A DNA stretch of 64,000 bases from Acidobacteria bacterium UBA2994. GTDB taxonomy: Bacteria > Acidobacteriota > Vicinamibacteria > Vicinamibacterales > UBA8438. A program made the translations under genes and the position numbers. The DNA is taken from assembly GCA_002346545.1 (NCBI GenBank), contig DEAA01000021.1, forward strand, positions 90,539-154,538. Direction: 5' to 3'. This document shows positions 36,418 to 43,932 of this stretch, piece by piece. The first letter of the stretch is position 1, and each line of letters begins with the position of its first letter. The notes beneath the pieces were generated by a model. That model was not told the DNA's origin. It saw nothing but the letters and a program-made list of their open reading frames with translations, and ran no database searches.

Positions 36418-37770
36418 TTAGAGATCTGCCAGCGGTGTCAGTGCCTGGAGCCGCCCGGTGCTGTCTCCCAGCCCGCCGTCGATCCGGACCCCAGCCTTGT
36501 CGAGCTGGCTGACAAGCAGATTCGTCATCGGCGTGTCTCGTAGGTACTGTAGGTGTCGTCCGCCCTTGAGCTGGCCGGCCGAGCCTCCCGCCAGCAGTAG
36601 CGGCAGGTCGAAGTGCGAGTGCTTGTTGCTGTCGCTCAGCGACGCGCCGTACAGCAGCAACGAGTGGTCGAGCAGGGAGCCGTCCCCATCCGACGTGCTC
36701 GCTAGCTCGTCCAGGAAATTCGCGAACAGCGAAACGTGGAATGTGTTGATCTTCGCCAGTTGGGCCAGTTTCAGCGGGTCGTCCCGATGGTGTGATAGCC
36801 CGTGGTGCGAGTCGGGAATGCCCAGTTCTGGATAGGCGCGTCCGTTGAGTTCACGCCCTAGCATGAAGGTGAACACGCGAGTCAAGTCCACCTGGTAGGC
36901 CAGCGACAGCATGTCGAACATCAGCTTGACATGTTCCTGGTATGACTCGGGGATGCCCACCGGTTTCTCGATGGTTGGGAGCTCCGTCTCGTTCTGCTCT
37001 GAGAGCTGGATCCGGCGTTCCACCGAGCGCACCGCATCGAGATACTGTGACAGCCGCGCCTGATCCTGAGAGCCGACCTCGCGCTGAAGGCGGGCTAGGT
37101 CAGTTGAGATTGCGTCGAGGATGCTACGGTCCCTGCGCGACTCGGCGTGTCGATGGGCGGCGGAGCCACCCTCGCCGAATAAGCGCTCGAAGACGACTCG
37201 TGGATTGTTCTCCATCGGCAATGGCGTCGTCGGGTCCTGCCACGCAATGGTGTTCATGTAGATACAGCTGTAGCCGTTGTCACAGCTCCCGACCAGGAAG
37301 TCCTGTTCGATCGCGAGTTCCAGCGAGCGGAGGGGTGTCGTCTGACCGAGCTGGTCGGCGGCGAACTGGTCGGCCGTTTTCCCGGCCCGCACGTCAGCGC
37401 CCTCCGTTTCTTTCGGGTGCACGCCGTTAAGCCAGGTCGCCGTGGCCCGGGTGTGCTCGCCGTTGCCGTCCCCTAGGGCTTCAGCCTGTCCTTGGGCGAG
37501 TCCGCTGACGACCACCGTGCGGTCGCGGTGTGTGGCGAGCGGGTTCAAGATTGACGACAGCTCGAGTGTGCCCGCGTGCTCCGGTGTCCAGGCGTGCATC
37601 GCCATGCCGTTCGGCGCATAAACCCACCCGAGCCGACGCACTGGCGCGGCCGCGCGGCCGGAGAGGCCGGACAGTGCCGGTACCATCGCGTCGAGCATCG
37701 GCAGGGCGAGGGTGGCGCCCACGCCGCGGAGCATAGTGCGGCGCGAGAGGGTTTTCTTCGAGACGATCAT
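36418..37770 (-). CDS. DUF1552-family exported protein
   Basis: This encodes 450 residues. The N-terminus SRRTMLRGVGATLALPMLDA is a twin-arginine export signal, so the protein is folded before export and may carry a cofactor. The remainder matches DUF1552 (WVYAPNGMAMHAWTP, CSCIYMNTIAW-like SCIYMNTIAWQDP, FTFMLGRELNGRAYPELG, HHGLSHHRDDPLK, SLLLYGASLSDSNKHSH, LPLLLAGGSAG). This layout, with conserved His and Asp, resembles the sulfatase/alkaline-phosphatase superfamily. Its start overlaps the stop of the DUF1592 gene by 4 bp (ATGA), so the two are coupled. Activity is not established. Confidence 0.9.
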   Translation of the reverse strand: MIVSKKTLSRRTMLRGVGATLALPMLDAMVPALSGLSGRAAAPVRRLGWVYAPNGMAMHAWTPEHAGTLELSSILNPLATHRDRTVVVSGLAQGQAEALGDGNGEHTRATATWLNGVHPKETEGADVRAGKTADQFAADQLGQTTPLRSLELAIEQDFLVGSCDNGYSCIYMNTIAWQDPTTPLPMENNPRVVFERLFGEGGSAAHRHAESRRDRSILDAISTDLARLQREVGSQDQARLSQYLDAVRSVERRIQLSEQNETELPTIEKPVGIPESYQEHVKLMFDMLSLAYQVDLTRVFTFMLGRELNGRAYPELGIPDSHHGLSHHRDDPLKLAQLAKINTFHVSLFANFLDELASTSDGDGSLLDHSLLLYGASLSDSNKHSHFDLPLLLAGGSAGQLKGGRHLQYLRDTPMTNLLVSQLDKAGVRIDGGLGDSTGRLQALTPLADL

Positions 37771-40175
37771 GACGCCGTTCTCCTCATGTTGAACGGTGGA
37801 CTCTTGACGATGCCCAGGACGATGTCCGTGAACCGATAGTTAGCGTCCGACGCGTCCCGGACGATCCCGCGCACGGTCGGCGCGTCGTGGTACTCAAGAC
37901 CGCGGCCTAGGGCGAAGATCATGAGCTTCTCCGTTAGGGTACTCACGAAACGTTCAGGATTCGAGACCAACGCGTCTCGGAGGCCCTCGGCCCCCTCGAA
38001 CTCGGTGCCGTCGGGCAGTGCTCCCGAGGCGTCGATCGGCGCGTTCGCCTCCGATCGGGCGCGAAAGCGGCCCACCGCGTCGAATTCTTCCAGCGCGAAT
38101 CCGGGCGGGTCCATCATCCGGTGGCAGCTCGCGCAGACGGGGTTCGCCCGGTGCCGCTCCATCGCCTCACGCATCGAGAGGGCTGCGCCGCCCGCGGCCG
38201 CGCTCTCGAGATCCGGGACGTTCGGCGGCGGGGCCGCCGGGGGAGTGCCGAGCAGATTCTCGAGTACCCACTTCCCTCGTAGCACCGGTGACGTCCGGTT
38301 CGGATAGGAGGTGATCGCCAGCACGCTCGCGTGGCCCAGCAGCCCCCGCCGTGCTGGAGGTAGCTCTTCGAGCGACACGCGGCGGAAGTGACTGCCGTAA
38401 ATGTGCGGGATGTCATAGTGGCGGGCCAGCCGCTCGTTGACGAACGTGTAGTCGGCGGTCAGCAACTCAAGCACACTCCGGTCCTCGCGGAAGACGCTGT
38501 CGAGGAACATCTCCGTTTCCCGTTGCATTGCCCGGCGGAGCGCTTCACCGACATCCGGAAAGAGATCTTCGTCGGGATAGACCGCCGGGACATTACGCAG
38601 GTAGAGCCATTGGCTCGAGAAGTTCGTCACTAGCGACCGGGCGCGCGGGTCGGCGAGCATACGGTGGGTCTGCCGCTCGAGCTCGTCCGGATCACTGAGG
38701 CGTCCCTGGGCGGCTACTTCGAGGAGTTCGTCGTCTGGCAGGCTCGACCACAGGAAGAATGACAGGCGAGACGCTAGCTCCAGATCGCTGATCGTGTAGT
38801 TGGTCCCGGGCGGAAGGCCGTCCGGATCGCGCTCGGCCCTGAGCACAAACTCCGGGCTGGCGAGCAGCCAGCGAAGCGCCAGCTCGATCCCGGCGTCGAA
38901 TCCGTCCGCCGCCCGGCCCTCCTCGAAGAACCGGAGCAGCACCTCCTGGTCCGCCGCTGTCAGGGGGCGACGATACGCCCGCCGGGCCAGCGTCGACAGA
39001 ATCTCTCGCGCACAGTCGGTTCGCCGCGCTGCCGTGGCGGACGGCGAGCAGACGAAGATCCGCTCCCGACTAGGGGTTTGCGTCGCCGGCGCTGCGTCCC
39101 CCGTCTCAAACGGGCCGGTGACGGTTAGTTGCCCCAGATAAGGCTGCTGCCGGGTATCGACCGCGGTGTAGGGACGGAGATACGGCTGCCGGACACCCTC
39201 CGGATATGCCCAGCTGTGCCGGGTGAAGGTCAGCCGGATCTCCCGCGGGCCGGCGTCCACTGGGAGCGCGAACTCCCAGTCGGCGTCGGCCGTCCGCTGG
39301 GTAGCCTGCCACGTACGATATGCGTCGCTGCCTCGCGGCGCGTCGGGCGGCGTTCCTCCGACCGTGTAGGTTTGGACGGTCTCTCCGTCGAGGCTGATGT
39401 CGAGGGTGTGCGGCAGGTCGAAGATCCTGAGTTGCCCGCCGGTACCGCGGGCCAGAGTGACGTCGAATACATACTCGCCGGCCTGCGGGAACTGGTGCTG
39501 GAAGGTGGCGCCGCCTCGGGTGCCGAAGGGCATGCCGTCGACCCAGTCATCCTGCGACAGGTCGTTGGTGACCCTGAAGGTCTCGGTGGAGGCCGACGGT
39601 GCGGGTCGACCCACTGCCAGCCGGCTGATCTTCCTCGCCGCGCGAAGGTAGCCCTCGAGCAGCGTGGGCGAGACGCCGAGCACGCCGGCAATATTGTCGA
39701 ACCCGTAGCTGGCGCCGTCGGCTGGCAGCAGCTCGGCTACGTCGACCTCCAGATCTAGAAGGTCGCGTACGGCGTTGTGATACTCGGTGCGGTTGAGCCG
39801 ATGAAACGCTTCTGTCCGCCCCGGGTTGGGGCTGGCGACCGCGGCCTCGTCGAGCGCCGTTTCCAGCCCCTTCGTGAACGCCTCGTAGGTGGACTGGTCT
39901 GGTCGGGGCCGACCGATGGGCGGCATAGCGCCGGCGCGCAACTTCCTGACCACTTTTTCCCACACGTTGGGCGCGACGGTGACGTCGTCCACATCAATGG
40001 TGTCCAGCGCCAGATCCGCAGTCAGCGTGCGCTGGTTATGGCACGTAACGCAGTACTGATCCAGGAGCGTGCGCCGGGGCGACGCTGACTGGGCCTCGAC
40101 AGTACGCGTGTGGAGGGCCAGAGCGCAGAGCATTCCGACGATCGTGACGAGCGGGCGGCCGTGTCGCCAGTTCAT
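37767..40175 (-). CDS. DUF1592-type multidomain protein with cytochrome-like motifs
   Basis: This encodes 802 residues with a signal peptide (cleavage near VEA-Q). A CVTCH haem-binding motif lies at about residue 42, then PSD-type domains in the order DUF1587 (RLNRTEYHNAVRDLLDL), DUF1595, DUF1592 (SRLSFFLWSSLPDDELL), DUF1588 (second motif CASCHRMMDPPGFALEEFD) and DUF1585. Two CxxCH motifs indicate c-type haem attachment in the periplasm and a redox role, but the reaction is unknown. A family-typical carbohydrate-binding-like insert lies between. AAGG precedes the ATG, and TAGAAT at 40186-40191 is the probable -10. Translationally coupled to the DUF1552 gene. Confidence 0.92.
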   Translation of the reverse strand: MNWRHGRPLVTIVGMLCALALHTRTVEAQSASPRRTLLDQYCVTCHNQRTLTADLALDTIDVDDVTVAPNVWEKVVRKLRAGAMPPIGRPRPDQSTYEAFTKGLETALDEAAVASPNPGRTEAFHRLNRTEYHNAVRDLLDLEVDVAELLPADGASYGFDNIAGVLGVSPTLLEGYLRAARKISRLAVGRPAPSASTETFRVTNDLSQDDWVDGMPFGTRGGATFQHQFPQAGEYVFDVTLARGTGGQLRIFDLPHTLDISLDGETVQTYTVGGTPPDAPRGSDAYRTWQATQRTADADWEFALPVDAGPREIRLTFTRHSWAYPEGVRQPYLRPYTAVDTRQQPYLGQLTVTGPFETGDAAPATQTPSRERIFVCSPSATAARRTDCAREILSTLARRAYRRPLTAADQEVLLRFFEEGRAADGFDAGIELALRWLLASPEFVLRAERDPDGLPPGTNYTISDLELASRLSFFLWSSLPDDELLEVAAQGRLSDPDELERQTHRMLADPRARSLVTNFSSQWLYLRNVPAVYPDEDLFPDVGEALRRAMQRETEMFLDSVFREDRSVLELLTADYTFVNERLARHYDIPHIYGSHFRRVSLEELPPARRGLLGHASVLAITSYPNRTSPVLRGKWVLENLLGTPPAAPPPNVPDLESAAAGGAALSMREAMERHRANPVCASCHRMMDPPGFALEEFDAVGRFRARSEANAPIDASGALPDGTEFEGAEGLRDALVSNPERFVSTLTEKLMIFALGRGLEYHDAPTVRGIVRDASDANYRFTDIVLGIVKSPPFNMRRTAS

Positions 40176-40185
40176 GAACGCCTTA

Positions 40186-40191
40186 ATTCTA
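40186..40191 (-). promoter_or_regulatory. Predicted -10 (TAGAAT) for the DUF1592-DUF1552 operon
   Basis: TAGAAT on the minus strand, 10 nt before ATG 40175, which also has AAGG at 6 nt. It would give a very short leader. It faces the divergent pxpA-like promoter at 40293. Confidence 0.45.
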
Positions 40192-40292
40192 TGTCTCAGG
40201 CCTACTCTACGGCGCCGTTCTCTTTGCCTGCCGGCGTCGTTGGGGGCTATCGCGAGAGTGGTGCCCCTTTTTTTTTGGATTCCGGCAACCCC

Positions 40293-40298
40293 TATAAT
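40293..40298 (+). promoter_or_regulatory. Predicted -10 (TATAAT), leaderless pxpA-like gene
   Basis: A consensus TATAAT ending 8 nt before the GTG start at 40307. A run of nine T at 40268-40276 lies where a -35 would be and may act as an upstream AT-rich contact. Confidence 0.55.
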
Positions 40299-40306
40299 CC
40301 AAGACA

Positions 40307-41074
40307 GTGCGACGCATCGATCTGAACGCTGACGTCGGCGAGTCGTTCGGCGCCTATACGCTTGGCCACGACGACGCGGTCATGCGTCACATCACCTCCG
40401 CCAACGTGGCCTGCGGTTTCCACGCCGGTGACCCGTCGGTGATGCGCGATACCGTCCGGCTGGCGGTAGCTGCCGGTGTTGGCATCGGCGCCCACCCGGG
40501 TTTCCCTGATCTCAACGGCTTTGGCCGGCGCAATATGGAGATGTCCGAGCGCCAGATTGAGAACCTGGTGGCCTATCAAATCAGCGCCCTGGCGGGGGTG
40601 GCCGCGGCCGAGGAAGCGCGGCTGCACCACGTCAAGCCACACGGGGCGCTCTACAACATGGCGGCGAAGGATCGGCGGCTGGCCGACGCGATCGCGCGCG
40701 CGGTGGTCGGTATCGACGCCACGCTGGTACTCTTCGGCATGGCCGGTTCGGCGTTGCTCGAGGCGGCGGAGTCGGTTGGCCTCCGGACCGCCTCGGAAGT
40801 GTTCGCCGACCGCGCCTACCAGGCCGATGGCGCGCTGGTGCCGCGGGGGCAGCCGGGCGCCGTCATCGACGACCCGAAGTTGATGGTGGAACAGGCGGTT
40901 CGTCTGGCCCAGGACGGCACAGTGATGGCGCAGACCGGCGAGATTCTTGAGTTGCGGAGCGACACGCTTTGTCTCCACGGTGACACGCCTGGCGCCGCCG
41001 AGCTGGCGGCGCGTCTCCGCAGCAGGCTGGAAGCGGCTGGTGTCGGGGTGCTGCGAGTCGGAATGGGAGCGTGA
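40307..41074 (+). CDS. pxpA: LamB/YcsF-family protein, 5-oxoprolinase subunit A-like
   Basis: This encodes 255 residues from GTG 40307. The family signatures are clear: RRIDLNADVGESFG at the N-terminus, ITSANVACGFHAGDP, GIGAHPGFPD, HHVKPHGALYN and CLHGDTPGA. PxpA works with PxpB and PxpC to hydrolyse 5-oxoproline to glutamate with ATP. PxpB and PxpC (biotin-carboxylase-like allophanate hydrolase subunits) are not next to it, which is unusual, so the partner genes must be elsewhere or the role has changed. Convergent with apaG, 17 bp apart. Confidence 0.93.
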   Translation: MRRIDLNADVGESFGAYTLGHDDAVMRHITSANVACGFHAGDPSVMRDTVRLAVAAGVGIGAHPGFPDLNGFGRRNMEMSERQIENLVAYQISALAGVAAAEEARLHHVKPHGALYNMAAKDRRLADAIARAVVGIDATLVLFGMAGSALLEAAESVGLRTASEVFADRAYQADGALVPRGQPGAVIDDPKLMVEQAVRLAQDGTVMAQTGEILELRSDTLCLHGDTPGAAELAARLRSRLEAAGVGVLRVGMGA

Positions 41075-41091
41075 CGGTGGCTGTTGCGCGT

Positions 41092-41490
41092 TTAGTGCAC
41101 CGTGTGTGGCTCGGTCAGGGCGAACTCGGCGATCGTGGCATCGAAATGGGTGCCGTCTTTCAGCACTATTTGATAGGTGCCGCGCATCGAGCCAAACGGC
41201 GTCGACAAGTGACTGCCTGAGGAGTACTCGAACGCCTGGCCCGGTTCCAGCGTTGGTTGGTGGCCCACCACACCCAGTCCCTTGACCTCTTCGATTTCGT
41301 TCGACTCGTTGGTGATGATCCAGTGGCGGCTCACCAGCTGGACCGTTTCCGAGCCTTCGTTCGCGATCCGAACGGTGTAGGTGAAGAACCAGCGAGGAGG
41401 TTCGGTTTGGGCATGGGAGAACCGAGAGGTCACGTTCACGCGCACGCCGTTGGTGCACGCTTCCGAGGTGTGGACGCCGCTCGCTCGCAT
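41092..41490 (-). CDS. apaG: ApaG-domain protein
   Basis: This encodes 132 residues, the usual ApaG length. The fibronectin-III-like ApaG fold shows WFFTYTVRIANEG, VQLVSRHWIITNE, GVVGHQPTLEPGQAFEYSSG and PFGSMRGTYQIV. In enterobacteria ApaG is linked to cobalt and magnesium tolerance; the mechanism is uncertain. It is divergent from aat. No Shine-Dalgarno or good -10 is obvious. Confidence 0.94.
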   Translation of the reverse strand: MRASGVHTSEACTNGVRVNVTSRFSHAQTEPPRWFFTYTVRIANEGSETVQLVSRHWIITNESNEIEEVKGLGVVGHQPTLEPGQAFEYSSGSHLSTPFGSMRGTYQIVLKDGTHFDATIAEFALTEPHTVH

Positions 41491-41559
41491 AGTGTGTCGC
41501 TGCTCCAGACAGACGGTTGTTTCGGTATGCCGGGAAGGCGTGCCTAACCGTTACACCTC

Positions 41560-41567
41560 TATATAGT
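41560..41567 (+). promoter_or_regulatory. Predicted -10 (TATATAGT) upstream of aat
   Basis: TATATA/TATAGT in an otherwise GC-rich region. A start about 7 nt downstream would put the transcript 5' end just before the leader ORF at 41581. Confidence 0.4.
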
Positions 41568-41580
41568 AGCCAGGAACCGG

Positions 41581-41625
41581 ATGTCGCGTCGGCGTCGTCC
41601 CGCCCGCGCACCTGACCTGTGGTGA
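41581..41625 (+). CDS. Possible 14-residue leader ORF overlapping aat
   Basis: ATG 41581 has AGGAA 4-8 nt upstream and encodes MSRRRRPARAPDLW before TGA 41623-41625. The stop overlaps the aat start as TGATG, the classic layout for translational coupling. The peptide begins with five Arg in its first nine residues. No conservation data are available, so this may be chance. Confidence 0.3.
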   Translation: MSRRRRPARAPDLW

Positions 41626-42242
41626 TGATCCCGATCGACACGCTGCTCGGCGGCTACCGCACCGGTTATTTCCCGATGGCGGTGCATGGCGGTATCAAGT
41701 GGTTCTCGCCGGGCTTGCGCGGCGTGATTCCGCTGGACACGTTCCGCGTGTCGCGTCGTCTGGCCCGTCTCATTCGGCAGGGCCGGTTCGAGACCTCCGT
41801 GAACCGGTCGTTCCGGGAGGTGATCACCGCGTGCGCCACGCGTCCCGATCCCAGCGGCAACTGGATCGATCAGGAGATCCTGGACAGCTACTGCGCCTTG
41901 CACGAGGCCGGACACGCCCACTCGGTCGAAGTCTGGGAGGAGGGTCGGCTTGCCGGCGGGCTGTATGGCGTGAGTCTGAGCGGTGCCTTCTTCGGTGAGT
42001 CGATGTTCCACGTCGTGCGGGATGCGTCGAAGGTGGCGCTTCACGTGCTGGTCGTGCGGTTGCGCGAGCGTGGCTACCAACTGCTGGATGTCCAGTGGGC
42101 CACCCCGCACCTGGAGCAGTTCGGCGCGGTGGAGATCGATCGCCTGGAGTATCTGGTCAAGCTCGGGGAGAGCATGCAGGTCCGCTGTACGTTCGCGGAC
42201 CTGCCAGAATCGGTGGGCGCCGACCTTCAGGGCGCGACGTAG
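41625..42242 (+). CDS. aat: Leucyl/phenylalanyl-tRNA-protein transferase
   Basis: About 205 residues from ATG 41625; two GTG codons directly before it are alternatives. It moves Leu or Phe from aminoacyl-tRNA to N-terminal Arg or Lys of proteins, marking them for ClpS-ClpAP. Family motifs seen are YRTGYFPMA (with the WFSP block following), PLDTFRVSRRL, YCALHEAGHAHSVEVWE and GGLYGVSLSGAFFGESMF. Its 3' end overlaps the convergent M28 peptidase by 16 bp. A short leader ORF ends on its start codon. Confidence 0.95.
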   Translation: MIPIDTLLGGYRTGYFPMAVHGGIKWFSPGLRGVIPLDTFRVSRRLARLIRQGRFETSVNRSFREVITACATRPDPSGNWIDQEILDSYCALHEAGHAHSVEVWEEGRLAGGLYGVSLSGAFFGESMFHVVRDASKVALHVLVVRLRERGYQLLDVQWATPHLEQFGAVEIDRLEYLVKLGESMQVRCTFADLPESVGADLQGAT

Positions 42243-43849
42243 GCAGGTCGGTTGCCGGCCTGCGCTAAGTCCCAGCTTAGCTGGTGCACGAAGCGCACGA
42301 TCCGCGTCATTTTTTCGTAGTTTAGTGTGTCGGGACGGTCGCGGTCGGTGTGATAGTCGGGGTGCAGACCGGTGTGCACGAACAACGCCGGCACCCGCCG
42401 ATACAGGAAGGGCCACTGGTCGCTGCGCTGTAGCAAGTTGGAGCGGTTGTTGTCGTAGCGGAACTTCAGGTCGAGGTCGATATCGCGATTCGCTCGTTCG
42501 CTTGCCGTCCTAAGGTCGGGCGACCGGCTATAGCCGAGAAGGTTCACCGCGTTGCGGTTCGAGTAGGCTGTCTGCTGCCGCAGGCCTGTGAAGCGGGGGC
42601 CTGCCTCCGGGGGCACTTCTTCATTGCGCCCGATCATGTCCATATTGAGTACCGCCACGGTTTGTCGTAGCGGGTGGAGCGGGTCTTCGGTGTAGGCCCA
42701 GGCGCCAAGCAGCCCCTGTTCTTCGGAGTTCCAGGCGGCGAACAGGATCGATCGGTCGGGTCTGGCGCCGGCCTGCGCGGCGAGCGCGTACGCCTCGGCG
42801 ATCTCAATCAGCGCGGCCACGCCCGAGGCGTCGTCGTCGGCGCCGCGGAAGATCCGTCCGTTGACCTCACCTTCGTGATCGAGATGTGCGCTCAGAATGA
42901 TCCACTCGCCGCGGAGCATCGGGTCGGCACCTTCGATGAGGCCGACTACGCTGCGGTTCGGGATGCGGTTCCGGCTGACCGTGGTTGTGACCTCTATCTC
43001 GGGACCCGCGAGAGCGATCGGCATGACGCCGGCAGGGTGCTCGGCCGTCCGCGAGAGGTCCTCGAACGTTTCCCCGTCGGTCATCAAGGCCGCGGCGACC
43101 TCGGTCGAGATTTGCAGCACCGGGATCTCGATCTGGTCTAGCCAAATCGCGAGGGAATAGCGAGGGACCCGCGGGGGGAAGGTGGGCCACACTTGCGTCA
43201 TGGACCGATTGAAGATCCGCTGGCCGGCGTGGTTGTGGACGTCTGGCGCTACCAGCACTGCCACTGCTCCGCGACGCTGGGCGGCCAGCACCTTCCGTAC
43301 CACTCGCGTCTCTTCCGAACGGCGACGGCCTTCGAAGCGGCTCTCGGCGTCGAACTCCCCCGGCTCGTGGTCTAGGATGAGCGCCACCTTGCCGGCCAGG
43401 TCGGTCGACCTGTAGTCGTTGTGCCCGAGCTCGGGGGCTTCGATGCCGAATCCCACGAAGACCACCGGGCCGCCAGCCGACGCGGTCCCGCTCGATGGGT
43501 CCGGGTAGAAGTCTCGGCCCAACCGATACTGATCTTCCCCGCCGATCACCGTCAGCTGGTTATTCTCACCGAGCGCGGCGGTCATGAGGTCGAAGCGGTG
43601 AAAGTAGGTGCCGTCGGCGCCCGCCGGCAGCAGGCGCTGCCGCTGGAACCTGGCCGCGATGAACTCGACCGCCCGGCGATTCCCGTCGGTGTCGGTGAGC
43701 CGCCCGGTTAACCGTTCGCTGGCGAGGAAACGCACGTCGCCTTCCAGATCCTGTCGGCGGATCGAATCGCCGCCCGGTGCGGACGCGTCCTGGGCGTTGA
43801 GGACCGTCAGCGCCACTACCACGGTGAGAAGGCCTGCCCACAGGCGCAT
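42227..43849 (-). CDS. Exported M28-family metallopeptidase
   Basis: This encodes 540 residues with a short signal peptide (MRLWAGLLTVVVALTVLNAQ). A protease-associated domain (about 150-290) is inserted before the M28 zinc core, with the motifs ILSAHLDHEG, RGADDDASGVAAL, WNSEEQGLLGAWAY, LNMDMIGRNEE and HTGLHPDYHTDRDRPDTLNY. The first motif has a Leu for the usual Tyr after His. Unlike the M28 protein at 5.8 kb it has no lipobox and no PDZ domain. TAGAAT 6 nt before the ATG predicts a leaderless transcript. The amidase gene diverges upstream. Confidence 0.93.
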   Translation of the reverse strand: MRLWAGLLTVVVALTVLNAQDASAPGGDSIRRQDLEGDVRFLASERLTGRLTDTDGNRRAVEFIAARFQRQRLLPAGADGTYFHRFDLMTAALGENNQLTVIGGEDQYRLGRDFYPDPSSGTASAGGPVVFVGFGIEAPELGHNDYRSTDLAGKVALILDHEPGEFDAESRFEGRRRSEETRVVRKVLAAQRRGAVAVLVAPDVHNHAGQRIFNRSMTQVWPTFPPRVPRYSLAIWLDQIEIPVLQISTEVAAALMTDGETFEDLSRTAEHPAGVMPIALAGPEIEVTTTVSRNRIPNRSVVGLIEGADPMLRGEWIILSAHLDHEGEVNGRIFRGADDDASGVAALIEIAEAYALAAQAGARPDRSILFAAWNSEEQGLLGAWAYTEDPLHPLRQTVAVLNMDMIGRNEEVPPEAGPRFTGLRQQTAYSNRNAVNLLGYSRSPDLRTASERANRDIDLDLKFRYDNNRSNLLQRSDQWPFLYRRVPALFVHTGLHPDYHTDRDRPDTLNYEKMTRIVRFVHQLSWDLAQAGNRPAYVAP

Positions 43850-43855
43850 GGCGCC

Positions 43856-43861
43856 ATTCTA
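43856..43861 (-). promoter_or_regulatory. Predicted -10 (TAGAAT), leaderless M28 peptidase gene
   Basis: TAGAAT on the minus strand ends 6 nt before ATG 43849, with no Shine-Dalgarno. Confidence 0.5.
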
Positions 43862-43932
43862 CCTGTCCACGTCCGGTGGGAAGGGCGGTGCAGTAGGATG
43901 GCTCCACGGTTCGAAGAAGAGAGGAGCACCCG

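Noticed and set aside
40292..41641. 449-residue minus-strand open frame
   Set aside because: It is antisense to the well-supported pxpA-like gene, spans apaG as well, and has low-complexity His/Arg composition with no motif.
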